Below are positions 17,124 to 24,729 of a DNA stretch of 57,511 nt, piece after piece. The translations under genes and the position numbers were made by a program. The stretch lies in NCBI GenBank assembly GCA_004102805.1, contig SCEG01000015.1, positions 1-57,511 of the forward strand. The letters are read 5' to 3'. Under the pieces are notes generated by a model, which saw only the letters and a list, made by a program, of their open reading frames with translations, made no database searches and had not been told where the DNA came from. The number at the start of each line of letters is the position of its first letter. Position 1 is the stretch's first letter. Source of the stretch: Muribaculaceae bacterium Isolate-002 (NCI) (GTDB taxonomy: Bacteria; Bacteroidota; Bacteroidia; Bacteroidales; Muribaculaceae).

Positions 17124-18509
17124 TCAGTCTTTTGCTATAGAAGGGGAGATGTAGGTAATAAGCGAGCGGGCGCGGGTGGTTGCGGTGTAGAGCCAGCGGT
17201 AGAAATCGAGGGTGGTGACTGCGTCGTTGGAGATATTTGCCATGTCGACAAACACCGAGCTCCACTGGCCGCCCTGCGCCTTGTGACATGTGACGGCATA
17301 GGCATATTTCACGCGCAGCGCATTGAAATAGGGGTCGGTGTGAAAGACCCTGCGGCGCACTGCCGGATCGGCCGCCGAGGTGGGGTCGAGGCCGGCGAGA
17401 GCACGGGTCATGAGCATCTGCTCGTGCTCGGGATTGAGTCCGGCCGTCACCGAATTGAGGGAGTTGAGTATTAGTTTGGCGTCGAAGGTGATGTCGCGGT
17501 CGGGCAGCGACAGCTCCACGTCGGCGAAACGTAGAAAACCGATTATCTCCGTGCCGTATATCTTGTTGACCTTCACCACATCGCCGTTGGCCACGAAGTC
17601 GGCGCCCTTGACCTTTGAGGTCCAGAAATAGTTGTTTTTGGCTATGAGCAGCGGTTCGCCCCGCGAAATGACGTCGTTTTTCTCGAGTATGGATTTGCGT
17701 ATGGCAAGATTGAATTCCATCGCACGCTTGTTGGAGCGTGTGATCAGCAGGGTATCGTCGATGCCATAGCGGGCATACGACTCCTCGAGGGCTTCCTGTA
17801 GCTCCTCGCCACCGATGGCTCTGACGTCGGCAAACGGTTTGACGCGCAGTTCGGGCACCGGCAGCGTCTCCTCATTCATGGCGCGGCGCAGAGTTGTGGC
17901 GTTGTAGAGAATGCCGCTGCGGGCTTTCTGGCGCACTGTCTGGGTTATCACGGCGCGTGTCACACGCAGTCCGAGACCGCGCAGCCTTTCGGCCGACATC
18001 GCCGGTGAGCGGTCGCAGCCCACGGGTGGCAGCTGGGCGCCGTCGCCGAGCAATATCATGCGGCAGTCGTGGCCTGAGCCGTAGACGTAGTGAACGAGGT
18101 CGTCGAGCAGTGAATCATGCTCGCCTTCGCCTATCATCGACGCCTCGTCGACTATAAATATGGCGTTGACATGTGGATTGTCGGCGACTCCGGCTACTGC
18201 CGCAACGTCGCCCAGGCCTTTGTAGATTTTGCGGTGGATGGTCATCGCCTTCTTGCATGCGAAGCCGCTCAGCACTTTGGCTGCGCGGCCCGTAGGGGCA
18301 AGCAGCACTGTCGGGCGCCGCATCGCGCGCAGAGCCTTGACGAGCGCCGCCACCACCGATGTCTTGCCTGTGCCTGCATAGCCGTTGAGCAGAAACACCG
18401 AATTATAGGGCACGACGTCGCTGCAGAAACGCGAGAGGGCGTCAATCAACGCCCTCTGCTGTTCTGTGGGGGGGGACCCCATTTCTGCTGTTATTTTTTC
18501 GGCAAGCAC
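17124..18509 (-). CDS. RecD/Dda-type superfamily 1 DNA helicase
   Basis: The 461 residues carry the core of a 5'-3' SF1B helicase. Walker A is NGYAGTGKTS (about 43-52), LLAPTGRAAK is motif Ia, FIVDEASM is Walker B, and LLGDGAQLPPVG is motif III. The C-terminal half has YAVTCHKAQGGQWSSVFVD (motif V) and YTATTRAR (motif VI). There is no RecBC partner and no N-terminal RecD2 extension, so it is a short stand-alone form found widely in Bacteroidetes. The function is probably DNA repair or replication restart. GTG 18509 gives the longest form; ATG 18482 is the other choice. An AATTATGAATT tract is directly upstream. It follows serS on the same strand. Confidence 0.87.
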   Translation of the reverse strand: MLAEKITAEMGSPPTEQQRALIDALSRFCSDVVPYNSVFLLNGYAGTGKTSVVAALVKALRAMRRPTVLLAPTGRAAKVLSGFACKKAMTIHRKIYKGLGDVAAVAGVADNPHVNAIFIVDEASMIGEGEHDSLLDDLVHYVYGSGHDCRMILLGDGAQLPPVGCDRSPAMSAERLRGLGLRVTRAVITQTVRQKARSGILYNATTLRRAMNEETLPVPELRVKPFADVRAIGGEELQEALEESYARYGIDDTLLITRSNKRAMEFNLAIRKSILEKNDVISRGEPLLIAKNNYFWTSKVKGADFVANGDVVKVNKIYGTEIIGFLRFADVELSLPDRDITFDAKLILNSLNSVTAGLNPEHEQMLMTRALAGLDPTSAADPAVRRRVFHTDPYFNALRVKYAYAVTCHKAQGGQWSSVFVDMANISNDAVTTLDFYRWLYTATTRARSLITYISPSIAKD

Positions 18510-18515
18510 TCTCTT

Positions 18516-18544
18516 AATTCACAGTGAATTATGAATTATGAATT
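18516..18544. repeat. AATTATGAATT tract upstream of the helicase gene
   Basis: The palindrome AATTCACAGTGAATT and two AATTATGAATT units fill the serS-helicase gap. It matches the tract upstream of ansA at 7041-7074. Confidence 0.55.
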
Positions 18545-18546
18545 GA

Positions 18547-19818
18547 TTAGTCGATGATGTCGAAGCCGGTGTATTTGCGCAGGCACTCGGGCACTACGAT
18601 GCCTTCGGGTGTCTGGTTGTTTTCGAGTATGGCCGCCACGATGCGCGGGAGAGCGAGAGCCGAGCCGTTGAGCGTGTGGCACAGGCGTGTTTTCTTGTCA
18701 TCGCCGCGGTAACGGCATTTGAGGCGAGCCGCCTGATATGTCTCGAAGTTGGATACCGACGACACTTCGAGCCAGCGTTGCTGTGCAGCCGAGTAGACCT
18801 CGAAGTCAAATGTGATGGCAGAAGTGAAGCTCATGTCGCCGCCGCAAAGGCGGAGTATGTGCCAGGGGAGTCCGAGACGCTCAAGCAGCGACTGCACGTG
18901 GTCTTTCATCTCCTCAAGAGCGGCGTAGGAGTTTTCGGGCTTCTCGATGCGCACTATTTCCACCTTGTCGAACTGGTGCAGGCGGTTGAGGCCGCGCACA
19001 TCCTTGCCGTAGCTGCCTGCCTCGCGGCGCCAGCATGCCGAGTAGGCGCAGTTCTTGACCGGGAGCTGTGCGTCGTTGAGAATGACGTCACGATAGATGT
19101 TGGTCACGGGCACTTCGGCGGTGGGTATCAGGTAGAGGTTGTCGAGAGGCACGTAATACATCTGCCCCTCTTTGTCGGGGAACTGTCCGGTGCCGTAGCC
19201 CGATGCCTCGTTGACGACGTAGGGGGGCTGCACCTCGGTGTATCCGGCATCGTTGGCCGAGTCGAGGAAGAATTGAATGAGGGCACGCTGCAGGCGGGCA
19301 CCTTTGCCGATGTAGACAGGGAAACCGGCGCCGGTGATTTTCACGCCGAGGTCGAAGTCGATGATGTTATATTTCTTGGCGAGCTCCCAGTGGGGAAGCG
19401 CGTCGGCCGGAAGCTCGGGCATCACGCCGCCGCTTTTTTCCACCACATTGTCTTCGGCGGTCTTGCCTTCGGGCACCGCCTCGCATGGTATGTTGGGGAT
19501 GGAGAGGCGTATTTCAAGTATCTCCTTCTCCACGGCATCGAGTTCCGACGCATATTTCTTCATATCTTCTTTCGCCTTTGCTACTTCGGCCTTTGCCACT
19601 TCGGCGGCCTCGCGCTCTCCGGCTTTCATGAGCTTGCCTATCTCGGCGGCCTGCTTGTTGAGCGAAGCGGCGATAGTGTCGGCCGAGAGCTGCAATGCGC
19701 GGCGTCGCTCGTCGAGAGCGAGAATGGCGTCAATCTTTTCCTTTCCATCAAATCCCTTGACCTTCAGGCGGTCTACGATATATCCGGGATTTTCCTTGAT
19801 CTGTTGTATTGTCAGCAT
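18547..19818 (-). CDS. serS: Seryl-tRNA synthetase
   Basis: Charges tRNA-Ser. At 423 residues it has the usual length. The N-terminal coiled-coil arm (about residues 30-100, rich in Ala, Lys and Glu) binds the long variable arm of tRNA-Ser. The class II catalytic domain follows, with TAEVPVTNIYRD and the Arg-containing ACWRREAGSYGKDVRGLNR (motif 2). The C-terminal EVSSVSNFETYQAARLKCRY and NGSALALPRIVAAILENNQ are motif 3 sequences. Start MLTIQQIKENPGYI is typical. It sits between yqeY and the helicase gene on one strand. Confidence 0.97.
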   Translation of the reverse strand: MLTIQQIKENPGYIVDRLKVKGFDGKEKIDAILALDERRRALQLSADTIAASLNKQAAEIGKLMKAGEREAAEVAKAEVAKAKEDMKKYASELDAVEKEILEIRLSIPNIPCEAVPEGKTAEDNVVEKSGGVMPELPADALPHWELAKKYNIIDFDLGVKITGAGFPVYIGKGARLQRALIQFFLDSANDAGYTEVQPPYVVNEASGYGTGQFPDKEGQMYYVPLDNLYLIPTAEVPVTNIYRDVILNDAQLPVKNCAYSACWRREAGSYGKDVRGLNRLHQFDKVEIVRIEKPENSYAALEEMKDHVQSLLERLGLPWHILRLCGGDMSFTSAITFDFEVYSAAQQRWLEVSSVSNFETYQAARLKCRYRGDDKKTRLCHTLNGSALALPRIVAAILENNQTPEGIVVPECLRKYTGFDIID

Positions 19819-19873
19819 AATGCTTATGTTTTTTTATCTTATAAGATTTATAAATCCTATAATTCTTATATTA

Positions 19874-20332
19874 TTACGATAGCAGCTCTTTCACTTTAGC
19901 GGAGATGGCGCGACCGTCGGCACGACCGGCAAGCGCCTTGCTTGCCACGCCCATCACCTTGCCCATCATCTTTGCGTCGGTGGCTCCGACCTCGGCGATG
20001 ATTTTCTTAAGCTCGGCGGTGAGTTCTTCGTCGGTCAACTGCTTGGGGAGGTATTCCTCTATCACAGCCATCTCGGCAAGCTCGTTGGCGGCAAGCTCGG
20101 GGCGGTTCTGCTCCGTGTAGATTGCAGCGCTCTCGCGGCGCTGCTTTGCCATCTTCACCAGCACCTTTGTCGCGGCCTCGTCGCTCAGAGTGCCGTCGCC
20201 GCCTTTGGCGGTCTTTGCCTCGAGAAACTCTTTCTTGATGCCGCGCAAAGCCTCCAGACGCACACGCTCCTTGGCAAGCATCGCCTTCTTGATATCTTCT
20301 GAAATCCTGTCAAATAAATCCATATCTGTCAT
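19874..20332 (-). CDS. GatB/YqeY domain-containing protein
   Basis: The protein is about 152 residues of the YqeY family, which resembles the C-terminal domain of GatB and is thought to interact with tRNA. Typical segments are DLFDRISEDIKKAMLAKE, LEALRGIKKEFLEAK and the C-terminal MGKVMGVASKALAGRADGR. An in-frame ATG at 20362 lies upstream of the -7 box at 20350-20357, so it cannot be in the mRNA. This favours ATG 20332 (MTDMDLFDR) or 20323. The gene is upstream of serS with a 55-bp gap. Confidence 0.9.
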   Translation of the reverse strand: MTDMDLFDRISEDIKKAMLAKERVRLEALRGIKKEFLEAKTAKGGDGTLSDEAATKVLVKMAKQRRESAAIYTEQNRPELAANELAEMAVIEEYLPKQLTDEELTAELKKIIAEVGATDAKMMGKVMGVASKALAGRADGRAISAKVKELLS

Positions 20333-20349
20333 TATATTTATATGTAGCG

Positions 20350-20357
20350 CAAAGTTA
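20350..20357 (-). promoter_or_regulatory. -7 box of yqeY-serS
   Basis: TAACTTTG on the minus strand fits TAnnTTTG. Transcription would start near 20343, giving a leader of about ten bases before ATG 20332. This decides the start codon of the gene. Confidence 0.6.
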
Positions 20358-20420
20358 CGCAATTTTTCTTTTTCAAGATGTAATTTCTCTCATTAAAAAA
20401 CAGCAAAAACGCAATTTATG

Positions 20421-22100
20421 CATCCCGGCCGCCCCCCCCCGGCCAAGTCGCTGCGCTCCATGACCGGGCTAATCGGATAGACGATGCCTGCCGGCAACGT
20501 CCGTGGGGGGTATGTGCCTCCTGTATCCCGGCCAAGTCGCTGCGCTCCATGACCGGGCTAATCGGATAGACGATGCCTGCCGGCAACGCCATCCGGGGTG
20601 TGTGCCTACTGTATCCCGGCCAAGTCGCTGCGCTCCATGACCGGGTTAATGGGATAGATGATGCCTGTCGGCATCTCCGTCTCAGGGCACATCCGGGTCA
20701 TCGCCTCCGAGTTAATGGGGTAGACGATGCCTGTCGGCATCTCGGTCACGGGGCACATCCATGTCACCGACCCAGGGCTAATGGGATAGATGATGCCTGT
20801 CGGCATCACGGCCTGATATGCCATTTCATTGTACGGTCTTGCTGTGGGTCACATTGGATCTGTTGACGGGTAGGGAGATGCCGGCAGGCATCATCAATTC
20901 GATTAGCCCGGTCACGGCGCCTGTGGCTTGGGCGGGGGGCTGAGGGGGAGATGCCGACAGGCATCATCTATCTGATTAACCCGGCCATGGAGCGCAGCGA
21001 CTTGGCCGGGTATAGGTGTGCACCCACAGACGTTGCCGGCAGGCATCGTCAATCATCGTCAATCACCGGTGTGGTCAGGGTTGATGCCCTGCGCCATCAG
21101 CATATTACGGTATTCATCAATAAACTGTTGCCCTATATGATGTGATTTTTGATTGATGATATATTGTCGCACATTTTCAAGGGCATCACGTGACAGCGAC
21201 TCAAGGTAATATCCTTCGCTCCACCCCGGCCAATCATGGATTATGGCATTACTCCTTATAAAAAGAGAACTCTGGCGTTTCAGTTCGCCGACGAGTTTGG
21301 CAGGAGCGATGTTTGGCGATGCATCAATCAGAAGATGTATATGGTCAGGCATTCCGTTTATCCGATATATATAACAGCCTTGTTTGTTCAGGATATGGAA
21401 CAGGATTTTATAGACACTTCGCTCGCAGTCGTGACTGATTGCCATTCTGCGCTCTTTGGTGGCTATAACGATGTGATATAGTAGAAATGTATGGCTCATA
21501 GGACAAATGTACGTCAAAAAATGCGGGATAAAAAATGTTAGTGTACATTTATTTAGAGAGTGATGCGAGTTAATCAGATTGACGATGCCTGCAGGCAACG
21601 TCGTCCGGGGTGTGTGTCTCCTGTATCCCGGCCAAGTCGCTGCGCTCCATGACCGGGTTAATCGGATTGACGATGCCTGTCGGCAACGTCATCGGGGGTG
21701 TGTGCCTCCTGTCTCCCGGCCAAGTCGCTGTGCTCCATGACCGGGTTAATCGGATAGATGATGCCTGCCGGCATCACGGTCTCGGGCACATCCGGGTGAC
21801 CGCCCTCGGCTAATGGGATTGACGATGCCTGTCGGCATCATGGCCTGATATGCCATTTCATCGTACGGTCTTTCGTTATACGGTCTTGCTGTGGGTCACA
21901 TAGGGCTGTTGGCGGTAGAGAGATGCCGGTAGGCATCATCTACTGATTAACCCGGTCATGGAGCGCAGCGACTTGGCCGGGGATAGGGATGTGCACCCAC
22001 GGACGTTGCCGGCAGGCATCGTCTATCCCATTAGCCCGGTCATGGCGCACCGCGACTTGGCCGGGGGGCGGTTGGCCGGGATACATCGTCAATCCCATCC
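20421..22100. repeat. REP hairpin array surrounding a RAYT gene
   Basis: Fourteen copies of a short hairpin GATGCCTGYCGGCATC (or ...GGCAAC variants) lie here. Eight are left of the transposase gene, starting near 20483, 20571, 20659, 20727 and 20790, and inverted near 20879, 20949 and 21024. Six are right of it, starting near 21582, 21671, 21759 and 21823, and inverted near 21922 and 22004. Most units begin with CCGGCCAAGTCGCTGCGCTC, then CATGACCGGG, which can fold into a second stem. The spacing is about 65-90 bp. On each side forward units are followed by inverted units. No protein other than the transposase is encoded in it. Confidence 0.9.
21059..21499 (-). CDS. REP-associated tyrosine transposase (IS200/Y1 family, RAYT)
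   Basis: About 146 residues of the HUH-endonuclease fold. The metal-binding HUH motif is in MPDHIHLLI (about residue 47-55 from the chosen start). The catalytic tyrosine is likely in NVRQYIINQKSHH near the C-terminal helix, matching the YIxxQ pattern of IS200/RAYT enzymes. ATG 21499 gives MSHTFLLYHIVIATKERR, the expected N-terminus; a longer frame to 21598 translates the flanking repeat and is not real. The enzyme cuts and rejoins single-stranded REP hairpins in studied relatives. It is intact and sits inside a 14-unit hairpin array, its probable substrate. Unlike an IS, it appears to be a single, chromosomally maintained gene. Confidence 0.88.
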   Translation of the reverse strand: MSHTFLLYHIVIATKERRMAISHDCERSVYKILFHILNKQGCYIYRINGMPDHIHLLIDASPNIAPAKLVGELKRQSSLFIRSNAIIHDWPGWSEGYYLESLSRDALENVRQYIINQKSHHIGQQFIDEYRNMLMAQGINPDHTGD

Positions 22101-22110
22101 GATAGATATG

Positions 22111-22413
22111 TCACACCATGTCTTCAGGGAATTTGCCTTGGCGGGCATCGCGGCGTTTGCGCCAGTCGTTGCGCATTTTCATAACGAAGATTATGGCCGA
22201 GCAGAGGCCGGTCACCACATTGGTGATAAGCAGAGGCCAGTTGCCGAGCAATATGCCCTGTATCACAAAAAACACGCTGCCAAGTCCCATCAGCAGGAAG
22301 GTCGGCACCGCGATGCTGTCAGTGTCGTTGGTGCGGATTGTATATATAGCCTGCGGCAGATAGCCGAATATCATGCATACGCACGCGGCGTAGCCTACAA
22401 TTGTCGTTATCAT
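22111..22413 (-). CDS. SemiSWEET-type PQ-loop transporter
   Basis: The protein is about 100 residues with three transmembrane helices. The first carries the PQ motif (CVCMIFGYLPQAIYTIRT) and the others are FLLMGLGSVFFVIQGIL and WPLLITNVVTGLCSAIIFVM. SemiSWEETs dimerise to move small sugars across the inner membrane. The substrate is not readable. The C-terminus is short and basic. ATG 22413 is chosen because a longer frame adds a Tyr/Ile-rich stretch with no family match. It is alone at the right edge of the REP array, whose last unit nearly touches its stop. Confidence 0.88.
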   Translation of the reverse strand: MITTIVGYAACVCMIFGYLPQAIYTIRTNDTDSIAVPTFLLMGLGSVFFVIQGILLGNWPLLITNVVTGLCSAIIFVMKMRNDWRKRRDARQGKFPEDMV

Positions 22414-22505
22414 GGTTGAACGGTTATTTATGTTGTGAAAAATGTAAATATACGCAATATACTTCAACAACACAAATTTTCATGCAATTGTTGCACGCGG
22501 CGCGG

Positions 22506-22877
22506 TCATTCAAGCCTTGCCGGCATCACCCCCTTTCCGGCATCAATCTCTATGACCGCTTTAAACACAGACTGCGCACGATTATGTGCAGGCCTGTGCA
22601 GGCTAACATTGAAAGGCGCCAGGTAGCTGCGGCTGAATTGCTCAGGCTCATAACGTCTCAACATCATATTTTCACAATATGAGCTCGAATGCAGATTATA
22701 TGACCCGACAATCACTTCCACGTAATCGTCATAGACCCCGGCATAGAATTTCGCATGCGATTTATGTCTCCCGGGTCCATTGCATAAACAATCCTCCGTA
22801 TCTGTATATTCATACACGTGATTGCAGCTCTGCCCGGAGCATTTTAGTTTCATCCGGCGTGAAGTTGAAAATTTCAT
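22506..22877 (-). pseudogene. Phospholipase D-like nuclease fragment
   Basis: The frame has 123 residues and contains one HKD half-motif: HKSHAKFYAGVYDD followed by VIVGSYNLHSSSYCENMML, i.e. HxK and then the downstream GSxN of the phospholipase D superfamily. A complete enzyme needs two such motifs or a dimer of about 150-200 residue subunits. The N-terminus looks abrupt, with a Cys-rich start, and the C-terminus after LAPF is not family-like. I take it as a decayed gene or C-terminal remnant. Small HKD nucleases can also work as dimers, so a short functional protein is not excluded. Confidence 0.45.
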
Positions 22878-22919
22878 TAATGTTAAATCTCTATTTGAGT
22901 TAATAATTAGTCTCTTATA

Positions 22920-22953
22920 TTGTTGAAATTTAGTTTTAAATTTCTTACCTTTG
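22920..22953 (+). promoter_or_regulatory. Promoter of the exported OB-module protein
   Basis: The -7 box TACCTTTG is at 22946-22953 and TTGTTG at 22920-22925 lies about 20 bp upstream as the -33 element. The leader to the start at 23100 is then about 140 nt, A/T-rich, without a visible riboswitch. Confidence 0.7.
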
Positions 22954-23099
22954 TGGCATTAGTTATAGTACAAATCCTTCCGAAAGTTTAAAAAATCGTT
23001 ATCACTTTCTCCAAATTAATAATATAAACTTGAATTAATTTAGTATTTTTATAAATTTAATCAAAAATCACTATAAGTATTAACCAAAAATCGATTTTT

Positions 23100-24281
23100 A
23101 TGAAAAAATTTTTACTCTCGTTAGCCACAGTGCTTTGTGCTGCGTCGTTTGCTTCAGCAGATGAGGTGACTATTAACCCCAACGCCTCGACCGGCTTTAC
23201 AGGTGATGCCAATTCCTATAGCGCCTCAACCGACGGCTTTACCATCACTTATGCCAAAGGTGGCTCAACCAACGACTGCGTGGCTCCCTCTGCCGACCAC
23301 ATCCGCGTCTACAAAAGCGCTAAATTGACAATTGCCGGAGAAAAAGGTCAGACAATCACCAAAGTGGTAATGACATCTACCGGCAAAAAATACTGCGGAT
23401 TCAATGCTGTATCTTCTGGTTCAGGTTCATGGACTACTTCCTCTCCCTACATCTATACATGGAACGGTAGCGCAACAGAAATCACATTTACTGCTGGCGC
23501 CGCTCAGACCCGCATCAAAGAAATTGTCATAACCTATACTCCTGATGCAAGTGCTGTGGTAGTTGACAAGCCCGTCATCGCTCCCGCAGAAGGTGTCTAT
23601 GGTGAAGCTCAGGAAGTGACAATCACTGCCGCTGCAGATAACAAAGTGTATTATACACTTGATGGATCAAATCCCACTGATGCTTCAACTCTCTACACCG
23701 CACCCTTCACCGTCAGCGAATCAACTACTGTCAAAGCCATTGCTGTTGACCCCGACGACAACGCATCGTCAGTAGTTACTACCATCATTGCTATTGCCGA
23801 AGGCGCTAACGGTGACGGCACCGAAGCTGCTCCCTACAACGCCATCGCAGCCAACGCAGCTGCTCTCGCCGGCATTACCGGCAGCGTATACGTAGAGGGC
23901 ATCGTTGTTTCAATAAAAACAATCGACACCGGAACATACGGCAACGCCGAATACTACATCTCAGCCGACGGCACCGAAACTGACCAGTTCTATATCTACC
24001 GCGGTTATGGCCTCAACGGCGACAAATTCACTTCGGCAGATGACCTCAAGCCCGGCATGAAAGTAGTTGTAAACGGCAACCTTACACTCTACTCTGGCGC
24101 TCCTCAGTTTGGCTCAGGCAGCAAAATCGTCAGCCTCAGCACATCAGGCATTGCAGGCGTTGAAATCGACGAAAACGCTCCCGTTGAATACTTCAACCTC
24201 CAGGGTGTTCGCGTCAACAACCCCGTCAACGGCCTCTACATCATGCGTCAAGGTGACAAAGTGGTGAAAGTTGTGAAATAA
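23100..24281 (+). CDS. Exported protein with chitobiase-like, OB-like and C-terminal sorting segments
   Basis: The 393 residues begin with a Sec signal peptide (MKKFLLSLATVLCAASFASA). Residues about 22-150 form a beta-rich domain. Residues about 157-235 (PAEGVYGEAQEVTITAAA, YYTLDGSNPT) are a chitobiase/beta-hexosaminidase C-terminal type domain. From about residue 237 (GDGTEAAPYNAI) comes a module also found in the lipoprotein at 44445-46823: VYVEGIVVSI, GNAEYYISADGT, YIYRGYGLNGDKFTSADDLK. It looks like an OB fold. The tail VEYFNLQGVRVNNPVNGLYI plus MRQGDKVVKVVK resembles type IX-like C-terminal signals of Bacteroidales. No catalytic residues are evident. Likely a surface-exposed or secreted binding protein. 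Confidence 0.75.
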   Translation: MKKFLLSLATVLCAASFASADEVTINPNASTGFTGDANSYSASTDGFTITYAKGGSTNDCVAPSADHIRVYKSAKLTIAGEKGQTITKVVMTSTGKKYCGFNAVSSGSGSWTTSSPYIYTWNGSATEITFTAGAAQTRIKEIVITYTPDASAVVVDKPVIAPAEGVYGEAQEVTITAAADNKVYYTLDGSNPTDASTLYTAPFTVSESTTVKAIAVDPDDNASSVVTTIIAIAEGANGDGTEAAPYNAIAANAAALAGITGSVYVEGIVVSIKTIDTGTYGNAEYYISADGTETDQFYIYRGYGLNGDKFTSADDLKPGMKVVVNGNLTLYSGAPQFGSGSKIVSLSTSGIAGVEIDENAPVEYFNLQGVRVNNPVNGLYIMRQGDKVVKVVK

Positions 24282-24298
24282 CAAACGACCGACTCTAC

Positions 24299-24377
24299 CG
24301 GCCGGACTGCGATAGTCCGGCCGTAACCCGATAAAAGCGGGGTGTCTCTGCAAACTGACGCAGAGACACCCCGTTTC
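24299..24377 (+). terminator. Two tandem hairpins after the exported OB-module gene
   Basis: The first hairpin is at 24299-24323 (10-bp stem CGGCCGGACT, loop GCGAT). The second has 14-bp arms at 24338-24351 and 24360-24373 (CGGGGTGTCTCTGC / GCAGAGACACCCCG), followed by TTTCGC. They begin 18 bp after the stop. The weak T run suggests the pair also protects the mRNA 3' end. Confidence 0.7.
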
Positions 24378-24517
24378 GCATAGATGGAGTTGCAAAAATG
24401 TAGGGATGGCATTTTCGTAGTTTGACACCACCCTGCAGCCGACTGTACTCCTGTGCGTTTGTTTAATCACACACTATATCACCGGAGGCCTCCATCATCT
24501 CCACGGGGTATTCATAG

Positions 24518-24605
24518 GGACGGGGGCGTCTCGCCCCCGTAGATGAGTGGAGAGCCGTAGGCTCGTGCCCATGATTAACCGGGGCTCGCTGCCCCCGGCA
24601 AACTG
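24518..24605 (-). repeat. Two-hairpin REP-like repeat, copy in reverse
   Basis: Read on the minus strand it has GGTTAATCATGGGCACGAGC, the small hairpin GAGCCTACGGCTC, then the strong hairpin GGGGGCGAGACGCCCCC, in the same order as at 1020-1110 and 5030-5120. Partial copies with only the strong hairpin are at about 1011, 38852 and 41339. Confidence 0.7.
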
Positions 24606-24639
24606 ACATCCCTGCAATGTCACGATGTAACCTAACCGC

Positions 24640-24704
24640 ACACAATGTAAAACAACGTCAGCCTGTAACGACACGTTACAGGCTGACGTTGTTTTACATT
24701 GTGT
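24640..24704. repeat. Perfect 31-bp inverted repeat with 3-nt loop
   Basis: The left arm 24640-24670 (starting ACACAATGTAAAACAACG) and the right arm 24674-24704 are exact reverse complements, separated by ACA. It lies between two convergent genes, 25 bp before the stop of the outer-membrane barrel gene. It may terminate transcription from both sides. Its length and perfection are unusual for a terminator. Confidence 0.9.
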
Positions 24705-24729
24705 TGCTGGATTTCCCGGCCTGTCAGTC

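Noticed and set aside
20573..20866. Open frame within the REP array
   Set aside because: The protein is periodic only because the DNA repeat is; it is a translation of REP units.
20421..22100. CRISPR array
   Set aside because: Repeats are unequal in spacing and orientation, form hairpins with variable arms, and lack unique equal-length spacers; a RAYT gene, not Cas genes, is present.
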